Source: Streptomyces venezuelae (GTDB taxonomy: Bacteria > Actinomycetota > Actinomycetes > Streptomycetales > Streptomycetaceae). From it: DNA of 64,000 bases. This document shows positions 59,601 to 64,000 of the stretch, in pieces. The stretch spans positions 6,307,501-6,371,500 of the forward strand of contig NZ_CP029190.1 in assembly GCF_008642295.1 (NCBI RefSeq). Reading direction: 5' to 3'. Position numbers and translations under genes: made by a program. The notes under the pieces are model-generated. The model searched no databases. It was not told the DNA's origin and saw only the letters and a program-made list of their open reading frames with translations. Numbering within the stretch: the first letter of the stretch is position 1; each line of letters begins with the position of its first letter.

Positions 59601-62600
59601 GGTATCGGCCACCTGGAGGCCGCCTCCGGCATGGCCCAGCTGACCAAGGTGCTGCTCCAGCTGCGCCATGACGCCCTGGCGCCCACCCTCGGCACCGACG
59701 GCCCGGCCACGGCCGACGGCTTCCGGGTCGTGCGGGAGCCTGCCGACTGGCGCCGTGAGCCGGGCGGTCCGCCCCGCAGAGCGGCAGTCAGTTCCTTCGG
59801 CGCGGGCGGGGCGAACGCCCATGTGATCCTGGAGGAGGCACCCCCGGCCGTCCGGCCCGCCCAGGAGGACTCGGCTCCGCAGCTGCTGGTGCTCTCCGCC
59901 CGCCGCCCCGACCGGCTGAAGGAACACGCCCGCCGCATGGCGGAGTTCCTGCACTCCGGGGCGGACCGGCTCCGCCTCGACGATGTCGCGTACACGCTCC
60001 AGACGGGCCGCGAGCCGCTCCCCGCCCGGCTGGCACTGGTGGCACACAGCGTCGGCGATGCCGCGGAGGCGCTCCGCGCATTCGCCCAGGGCGACGCTGC
60101 CGGCAGCGACCGGGTCCGGACCGGCACGGTGCCGCGCGCCCCGCACCCCGGACCGACCGCGCCGCCGGTGGAGCCGCAGGTGCCGGGTGAGGCAGGCCTG
60201 GCGGCCCTGGCCCGCGGCTGGACGGCAGGCGGCCAGGCCGACTGGCAGGCCCTGTGGGCCGGCCGTACGCCGCGCCTTGTCACGCTGCCGCACTACCCCT
60301 TCGCCCGCGACCGGTACTGGCTCGACGCCGAGCCGCCGGCCACCGGGCCCGCCGCGCCGGACACGGCGCCGTCCGACTACCCCGAGGAGTCTTACGTGAC
60401 CCACCCGGACCCGGCCCCCGCGGCCGACGCAGCCGGGCCCGCCGCCGGCCGTCCGGCGGTGCCGGTCCCCGCGCGGGACGTACGGCCGGACATCGCCCGC
60501 ACGGTGACCGAGGTGATCTGCGAGCTGCTGCACGTCAAGCCCTCCGACATCGACCTGGGCGACCACCTCAGCGACTTCGGCTTCGACTCGGTGACCATGG
60601 TCCACCTGGCCGACCGCCTGACCGCGGAGCTGGGCGTCCCGGTCAGCCCCGCCGTGCTCTACGGCTGCCCCGACGTCACCGCCCTGGTGAGGGAACTCGG
60701 CTCCGCGGCCGACCACACAACCCCCGCCCCCGCGACCGCCCCGGCCCCGTCCGCGCAGACGGCGCCTGCCCATGCGACCGGCCCGGCCCGGGCAGACACC
60801 CCGGCCCCTCTCGGCGACCCGGCCGACGTCCCGACCTCCGTCGAGACGGTGGCCCCGGTCGGCGCAACGGCCCCCGCGACGCCGGCGGCCCCGGCCCCGT
60901 CCGTATCCGTGACCCCGGCGCCGACCACGGCCCCCGCCGTCGCCGAGGCCCCCGTGCCCGCTGCGCGGACGGCCTCCGCACCGGCCTTCGCCCCCGCCGG
61001 AGGCGCCCCCGCCGAACCGGTCGCCGTCGTCGGCATGGCCGGAGCCTTCCCCGGCTCGCCCGACCTGGAGACGTACTGGCGCAACCTCGCCGAAGGCCGC
61101 GACCTGATCACCCGGGCCCCGGCCGACCGCTTCCAAGGCACGTCCGGCACCTCCGGCACGTCCGGCACCGCCGGATCCGCACCGTACTGGGGAGGATTCC
61201 TGGACGGCGTCGACCTGTTCGACGCCGGCTTCTTCCAGATCACCCCGCGCGAGGCGCGCGTGATGGACCCGCAGCACCGGCTGTTCCTCCAGACGGTGTG
61301 GTCGGCCGTGGAGGAGGCCGGCTATGACCCGGCCGCCCTCGCGGGCTCCTCGTGCGGCCTTTTCGTGGGCGTCGCCTCCTCCGAGTACGGCGAACTCGCC
61401 CGGGAGCGCGGAGCCGAGCTCGACGGGCAGCTCATGACCGGCAACGACCACAGCGTGCTGGCCAACCGGATCTCCTTCCTCCTCGACCTGCGCGGCCCGA
61501 GCGAGCCAGTCGACACGGCCTGCTCCAGCTCACTGGTCGCCCTCCACCGGGCGGTCCGGGCCATCCAGACCGGCGAGTGCGAGCTGGCGATCGCGGGCGG
61601 GGTCAACGTCATCCTCAGCCCCACCGGCTTCGAGGCGTTCGACCGCTCCGGCATGCTCGCGGCCGACGGTCGCTGCAAGTCCTTCGACCACCGGGCCGAC
61701 GGCTACGTACGCGGCGAAGGCGTCGGCGCCCTCCTGCTCAAGCCGCTCAGCCGCGCGCGGGCCGACGGCGACCACATCCACGCCCTGATCACCGGGACCG
61801 CGACGAACCACGGTGGCCGGTCCGCCTCGCTCACCGCCCCCAACCCCGCCGCCCAGGCCGCTGTCATCGCCGCGGCACAGCAGCGGGCCGGAGTACGGCC
61901 GCAGGACATCGGCTACGTGGAGGCGCACGGTACGGGCACGGCCCTCGGTGATCCCATCGAGTTCACCGGCCTGCGTACCGCCTTCGGCGCCGGTGAACGC
62001 CCGGACGCGGCCACCCAGTTCTGCGGTCTGGGCAGCGTCAAGACCAACATCGGCCACCTGGAGACCGCCGCCGGCATTGCGGGCGTGATCAAGGTGATCC
62101 TCGGGCTTCGCCACCGGATGCTGCCACCGACCCTGCACCTGCAACAGGTCAACCCGCTGATCGAACTGGGCGGTTCGCCGTTCTACCTCGTGGGTCGGGC
62201 GCGGCGGTGGGACCGACCGTCCGGCACGGCCGGCCAGGCCGCCCGCAAGCCCCGCCGGGCAGGCGTCAGCTCGTTCGGGTTCGGCGGGATGAACGCCCAC
62301 GTGATCGTCGAGGAGCCGCCGGCCCCCGCCGCCGCGCCCGCGGCGGCGGACGGACCCCAGCTCTTCGTCCTCAGCGCCCGTGACGAGGACCGGCTGCGTG
62401 CCTGCGCCCAGCGGTTGCTCGACCACCTGCGGCGGCTGGAGCGCGAGGGCACCCTGGCGCACGCCCGCCCCGCGGACACCGCGTACACCCTGCAGACCGG
62501 CCGCCCGGCGCTGCCCGTCCGCCTGGCCGCCGCAGCCGAGAGCCATGGTGAGCTGACCCGGCTCCTGCGCGCTCACCTCGACGGCACGTCCGACACCGCG

Positions 62601-64000
62601 CTGTGGACCGGGACGGTCACCACGCAGCCGGACACCGTCCGTCCCGACGCGGAGGAACTCGCCCACGCCGCCGAGCGGGCGCGGAGCGGTGATCCGGCCC
62701 GGCTGGCCGCCTTGTGGGTCCGGGGTGCCCGGCCCGACTGGGCTGCTCTGCACCAGGGCCGCCCGCGGTACCGGGTGTCGCTGCCGGGCTACCCGTTCGC
62801 CCCCGAGAGCCACTGGCTCCCGAAGCCGGCGAACCCCACTCCGGCACAGGACCCCGTGCAGGCCGCCCCGCGCGTCCGGGCCGTCACCATGTCCGTTCCC
62901 GACCTGCCGGTCACCACGCCCGCGCCCCGTCGCGCTCCGGATCCGACCGCCCCGGCCCCTGCACGAGCCACCGCCCCGGCGGCCCACGCGGTGACTCCGC
63001 GGACGGCCACCCCGGCTCCCGCCCCGCACTCCTCCGACAGCGACCCGCTGGCTGCGCTGCGGCGCCACGTGCGCGAGGCCGTCGCCGACGGCATCGGGAT
63101 CAGCCCCGAACAGGTCGTACCCGCACGCGAGTTCTCGGCATACGGAGTCGACTCCATCGGAGCGATGCGGATCATGCAGCAGATCCAGGCCCGGTACGGT
63201 GACCACATCCCGATGGCGGCCATCCTGGAGCACCCCAGCGTCGACCGCCTGACCGCCCACCTGAACGAGAACTACGTCCTGCCGGACGTAGTGCCGGACG
63301 CAGTGCCGGGTGACGTCGCCGCAGCCCCTGCCCAGGCACGTCCCGAGACCGCCATCCGCCTGATCCCCTTCGGTGACGGTGGTGACGGTGGTGACGGCAC
63401 CGGCGGGACACCCTCGTACTGCCTGTTCGGTGACACCGGAGAGCTGACCTGGCTCACCCACCTGCATGCCCGCCTCGCCGAGGACGGGCCGGTCTTCGGC
63501 CTGGAGGCGCCCGGCTTCGCGGAGGACGCGGATCCGGCCGGGGGCATCGCCGAACTGGGCGAGTGGTGCGCCGCCGTCATCGCCGGCCATCACACCGGTG
63601 GTCCGTGCCGCGTCATCGGCCACGGGCTGGCCGGCCTCGTCGCGGGGGAGACCGTACGCAACCTGGTGTCGCGCGGTGTGGAGGTGGCCGGACTGCTCCT
63701 CCTCGGCACTCCGGAGCCGGGTGACGACACTCTCCCGGCCGAACCCGTCGCCGTCTCGGTCGTCGAGGCCGCCTCACGGTTCGCCGCGGCCTGGGGCGCC
63801 GGACACCCCGTGACCGGCCTGCCCGACGGGGGTCTGGAGGAGCAGTTGGACGCGGCGGTGCGAGAGCTCGCGGACCGCGCCCCGATGTCCGCTCCCGACC
63901 TGCGTCGCTGGCTGCACACCGCCGTGCGCTGGCGGAGCGCCCTGGCCCGCGAGGCCGCGGCGTACCGGCCGCAGCCAGTGACGGGGGAGGTGCTGGTGAT
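50679..64000 (+). CDS. Trans-AT PKS 3 (3' end beyond window): KR-ACP, KS-DH-KR-MT-ACP, KS0-ACP, KS-ACP, TE-like
   Basis: At least 4440 aa, open to the right edge. The GTG at 50679 overlaps the PKS2 stop (GTGA), and every motif checked is in one frame. Domains: KR (about 45-530, core at 261), ACP (Ser573), KS7 (Cys829), DH (about 1293-1551, His1309), KR (about 1558-2070), C-methyltransferase (LEIGAGTGG near 2225), ACP (Ser2515), KS8 (Cys2804, EAQATGS with Gln at 2939 for the catalytic His), ACP (Ser3304), KS9 (Cys3615), ACP (Ser4159), and a thioesterase-like alpha/beta hydrolase from about 4241 with IGHGLAG at 4314-4319, where Gly4316 replaces the nucleophile Ser. No AT is present. The N-terminal KR-ACP completes the module begun by KS6 of PKS2. 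In the first KR, YAAAARA has Ala for the usual Asn. Confidence 0.92.
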   Translation, partial: MNPKVSRRQILEQVRRGELSVADATALLGGPAAGRPSGGDDVVCFRPVWEYGGEVRPAPVAASRALVILDCAAQPEAPGVAAPTGAITVHAVRGGGWVRQSDTRFRVGVDADSGFTRLWEELTAQGRMPERVVVVTEAAPEHCLDVAYPLVRALIRHPHPDRPEVVFLPVGAHAAQSGDALGGFCAVAVREDSRLHAVCVTTGYADPDPVGRALAEPAQAAPGSAQVRYDNEGRRMRTLVPVELPQDAGSAVAWLPDRGVYLLTGGAGGIGLRIAELLARQSRARLVLMGRSALDASRREALARIEAAGGRVTYAQGDVTRREDVASAVALAHAAYGPLTGVLHLAGVNEDAYIVNKAPAAHHRVLDPKIVGARHLDEATRHEPLRFFALFSSMSGHLGHPGQSDYAAAARALGGFAAHRASQVEAGERRGATVSLGWPLWEGGGMTLSENDRLATEELQGMTAMPAETGLAVLTAAVRSGLPELVVVHGRAARIRAFAAGRTGPGGPGRPAGDPGTPADAFDAAARPRTEAAGGAITEAAQAFLVDLVAKLAGIPAGQLRPDQEFSALGIDSVMIKRLSVALEDRFGPLPVTLLFEHRSVAELARHLAEHHPEALREPTADRAGERREAPRRQTPEPVAAPATAPVEAQPEDAIAIVGIAGRYPGAADPDALWQALVEGRDCTGEIPADRWDKDRWFDSGDRRPGTSYGRWGGFLSDVTRFDSLFFGVSPREAVRMDPAERLFLEVAWSAIEDAGYTRARLHRHTRTEEGHALGVFVGTTGMAYELVAAEEWGKGNPVSAYSMEFSLANRLSYFLDAHGPSLVVDTACSASLTALHLACESLRRGECRMAVAGGAYLNLHPMKFAMLSEQRMISPDGVGRAFGEGGNGFVPGEGVGAVLLKPLGAALADGDHVHAVIRSTAVSHGGRTNGYTVPSPKSHASVIRTALRRAGVDARTIGYVEAHGTGTELGDPIEIDGLTRAFGDRSDDHRHCALGSVKSNIGHAEAAAGIAGLTKVVLQLRHRTLVPTLHSEPANSRIDFASSPFRLQRAVEPWRPTSAGLPLRAALSSFGAGGANAHLIVEEFTGAPHHRDTGGGHGSAPAEDSGHLILLSARTEERLAAMADRLARHDGAGLRDIAHTLQVGREHLEHRLALIVRDRGELRERLARFAGTGAAEGVLTGRAAPDAALRTDDGPERTRSLFAARRWRELAELWVTGAEIDWDDAHRAAPAAGPAPHVVPLPGYPFSGPSHWPATLPAALPAALDAAPTAARTAAPGPVAALGPHTSTAGTASFPVLLGTRDRVAADHLVAGRPVLAGVAHLELARAAAHALTGRQVVELTGVQWRVPLVLDGTGAAVRVTTAADAADVALVTDGPEGTTVHSTLTARLDGGAAPRPRPLDLAGIRARCAAPRSGETFYERAAAEGLAYGPSYRLVRRLWSGDGEALAELAEQPAGTAAGWWLEPGVADAALHTLHGAVPAWDRPATLPASVDRVRLHAPTGPARWAYARLTAADAERGSVRCEVTLCDAQGQPLVEFTGFTAVRAPGASPTARVPYYRPTWRLTPLDAARVARVARGQDGPVLILTTEHDHGLGAALAERHGGRAHLIDLTATAADRATAFAELLRSHPVPAAVYFLGGVEQRRYTPTDLDHLEDAQSQGCLALFHLARALAEHRPRGTRLTVLTSDAQQVDEDMPLAHPFAASLHGLTRTVARELAFLDTVCIDLAGEDLARCAELGRWEALLDAIEAEPALTPFAEVALREGARMVKRLEPAEPGEPVPGTLPLRDGGRYLLLGGAGGLGQVIAGHLARTYGARLMLVGRRPADALPEGLLASLREAGAEVEYHCGDITDPAAVRACVAWMRQRFGGVDGVIHTAFRLADRTLARMDESTFRAALDPKVRGTVALCDALGSQPLDFLALFSSAIAHTGNPGQANYAAGSTFLAAYGRSLAGRLHWPVTVFDWGFWGDQGAVATEEHRRRLADWGILPLSAAEGVRAFRACLAAGAVQLAPLKADGSLADVTPVATDTLQRAEPAVPAAPARVLAPVRAAVREAQAAYGEPYAPDYLDAVDAYGRRRIREVLAVLDGLAGPAGHAPAGPSGTPDTRQRLYEALLAAGRSGPGAETADVTAQRAELVRRFPESVPTLDLLDDCAAALPDVLAGRRRGLDVLFPGGSGHRIAALYHEDPRTRYFNTLCAAAVTAAARHRLDGRPAEAGPLRILEIGAGTGGTSLPVLDALGALASTGTGLRYDCTDISPTLVAAGREGFGAARRFAEFKVLDISGDLRAQGFANERYDIVLATNVLHATADIRRTLANVADLMAPGALLVLNEATRVLDSITAVFGLTDGWWLARDPELRLPHSPLVGPGTWSGLLTEAGLNGVSRHGVPGRTAEQDGQQLILAERGVWRRVTPADGAGRAPAARSAAAAHPASGSTAPSDQASGTADATARTADGATRPAVAPAAGAPPAGPETESLIARTAAHLTAVFAGILRLPEPEIDQTTPLSAYGADSLSTMEAAEQLERVLGPVPREVLFAGDTVRGIAEQLVERGGATPAALPPNEAGPASAPDRTATGAEAAAPERATGPRATVPAEVTEPARATGPAPEPGPADRPAGRPAGSAAPAEPIAVVGVAGRYPQARELDTFWANLRSGRRAVTDVPEDRWPLAEHHDPSGTDPDRSYHRWGAFLDDVDRFDPLLFRISPREAETMDPAQRLVLETAWEALEDAGWPPSRLRSAAAPGMPRVGVFVGVMHAQYQLLAAEQWGRGRRLRANSSGWAIANRVSHCFGLTGPSMAVDTACSSSLTALHLAVRSLRSGECSAALTGGVNLILHPSHHLDLSAARMLSRDGHGRAFDTAADGMVTGEGAGVVLLKRLSDALRDGDRIHACVLGTAVNADGPTDGFAVPGVEAQVALIQEALRDAGADAGSVQYVEAQATGSPVGDPVELAALRRAYDVGGTRRTLTIGSLKPGIGHLEAASGMAQLTKVLLQLRHDALAPTLGTDGPATADGFRVVREPADWRREPGGPPRRAAVSSFGAGGANAHVILEEAPPAVRPAQEDSAPQLLVLSARRPDRLKEHARRMAEFLHSGADRLRLDDVAYTLQTGREPLPARLALVAHSVGDAAEALRAFAQGDAAGSDRVRTGTVPRAPHPGPTAPPVEPQVPGEAGLAALARGWTAGGQADWQALWAGRTPRLVTLPHYPFARDRYWLDAEPPATGPAAPDTAPSDYPEESYVTHPDPAPAADAAGPAAGRPAVPVPARDVRPDIARTVTEVICELLHVKPSDIDLGDHLSDFGFDSVTMVHLADRLTAELGVPVSPAVLYGCPDVTALVRELGSAADHTTPAPATAPAPSAQTAPAHATGPARADTPAPLGDPADVPTSVETVAPVGATAPATPAAPAPSVSVTPAPTTAPAVAEAPVPAARTASAPAFAPAGGAPAEPVAVVGMAGAFPGSPDLETYWRNLAEGRDLITRAPADRFQGTSGTSGTSGTAGSAPYWGGFLDGVDLFDAGFFQITPREARVMDPQHRLFLQTVWSAVEEAGYDPAALAGSSCGLFVGVASSEYGELARERGAELDGQLMTGNDHSVLANRISFLLDLRGPSEPVDTACSSSLVALHRAVRAIQTGECELAIAGGVNVILSPTGFEAFDRSGMLAADGRCKSFDHRADGYVRGEGVGALLLKPLSRARADGDHIHALITGTATNHGGRSASLTAPNPAAQAAVIAAAQQRAGVRPQDIGYVEAHGTGTALGDPIEFTGLRTAFGAGERPDAATQFCGLGSVKTNIGHLETAAGIAGVIKVILGLRHRMLPPTLHLQQVNPLIELGGSPFYLVGRARRWDRPSGTAGQAARKPRRAGVSSFGFGGMNAHVIVEEPPAPAAAPAAADGPQLFVLSARDEDRLRACAQRLLDHLRRLEREGTLAHARPADTAYTLQTGRPALPVRLAAAAESHGELTRLLRAHLDGTSDTALWTGTVTTQPDTVRPDAEELAHAAERARSGDPARLAALWVRGARPDWAALHQGRPRYRVSLPGYPFAPESHWLPKPANPTPAQDPVQAAPRVRAVTMSVPDLPVTTPAPRRAPDPTAPAPARATAPAAHAVTPRTATPAPAPHSSDSDPLAALRRHVREAVADGIGISPEQVVPAREFSAYGVDSIGAMRIMQQIQARYGDHIPMAAILEHPSVDRLTAHLNENYVLPDVVPDAVPGDVAAAPAQARPETAIRLIPFGDGGDGGDGTGGTPSYCLFGDTGELTWLTHLHARLAEDGPVFGLEAPGFAEDADPAGGIAELGEWCAAVIAGHHTGGPCRVIGHGLAGLVAGETVRNLVSRGVEVAGLLLLGTPEPGDDTLPAEPVAVSVVEAASRFAAAWGAGHPVTGLPDGGLEEQLDAAVRELADRAPMSAPDLRRWLHTAVRWRSALAREAAAYRPQPVTGEVLV
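61137..61172 (+). repeat. Four 9-bp repeats inside KS9
   Basis: GGCACGTCC-type units at 61137, 61146, 61155 and 61164 encode GTS GTS GTS GTA near the N terminus of KS9, in a surface loop where other KS domains carry a shorter segment. Confidence 0.8.
63372..63398 (+). repeat. Three 9-bp repeats before the TE-like domain
   Basis: GGTGACGGT units at 63372, 63381 and 63390 (the last ending in C) encode Gly-Asp-Gly three times in the linker between the last ACP and the TE-like domain. Confidence 0.85.

Noticed and set aside
54279..61451. Minus-strand open frame of about 2390 codons
   Set aside because: It is antisense to PKS3, without motifs.
63372..63398. Short direct repeats considered as a CRISPR array
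   Set aside because: Units are 9 bp without spacers and in coding frame.
50679..64000. Possible frameshift in PKS3 because no stop is found
   Set aside because: KS, ACP and TE-like motifs from 51.4 to 63.6 kb are all in one register; the frame is simply cut by the window edge.

Overview
The window is very GC-rich DNA with almost every third codon position G or C. Its gene families (PadR, GbsR/MarR, LAL and MocR regulators, a secreted NlpC/P60 hydrolase, modular polyketide synthases) point to Streptomyces or a close actinomycete. No rRNA, tRNA, transposase or CRISPR array was recognised.

Left part (1-15.8 kb): ordinary actinomycete chromosome. In order it holds a PhzF-family start, a PadR regulator, an SRPBCC protein, two EamA transporters, a flavin-binding (PPOX-family) protein divergent from a MocR regulator, a small membrane protein, a third EamA transporter divergent from a LysR regulator, another PPOX-family protein divergent from an isochorismatase-fold hydrolase, and a secreted NlpC/P60 hydrolase with two peptidoglycan-binding domains. 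These are followed by a one-frame fusion of a Ser/Thr protein kinase to an MFS transporter, and a KdpD-like sensor whose kinase core is degenerate. Palindromes in the divergent promoter regions are probable operators. A wrecked kdpD remnant (15.86-16.32 kb), with its two pieces in opposite orientations, separates this block from the next.

Middle part (16.4-25.2 kb): the likely edge of a biosynthetic cluster. It has a two-gene ABC exporter of the polyketide-antibiotic type divergent from a GbsR/MarR-type regulator with a clear palindromic operator. Then come a cytochrome P450 with an unusual I-helix, a LAL-type LuxR regulator, and a pair of paralogous small GbsR-like proteins.

Right part (25.2-64 kb): a trans-AT type I polyketide synthase, tightly packed and all on the plus strand. 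A PfaD-type trans enoyl reductase is translationally coupled to a discrete malonyl-CoA acyltransferase, followed by three giant synthases without internal AT domains. PKS1 starts with a MaoC/hotdog-SDR-FkbH-ACP loading region, then KS-KR-ACP, KS-KR-ACP, KS. PKS2 is DH-ACP, KS-KR-ACP, KS-MT-ACP, KS. PKS3 runs off the right edge and is KR-ACP, KS-DH-KR-MT-ACP, KS0-ACP, KS-ACP, TE-like. Two modules are split across protein boundaries. KS8 has lost its catalytic His, and the TE-like domain has Gly at the nucleophile position. The FkbH domain suggests a starter derived from 1,3-bisphosphoglycerate. The trans AT would load every ACP, PfaD would reduce selected enoyl intermediates, and the P450 and ABC exporter would finish and export the product. 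I cannot assign the cluster to a known compound.
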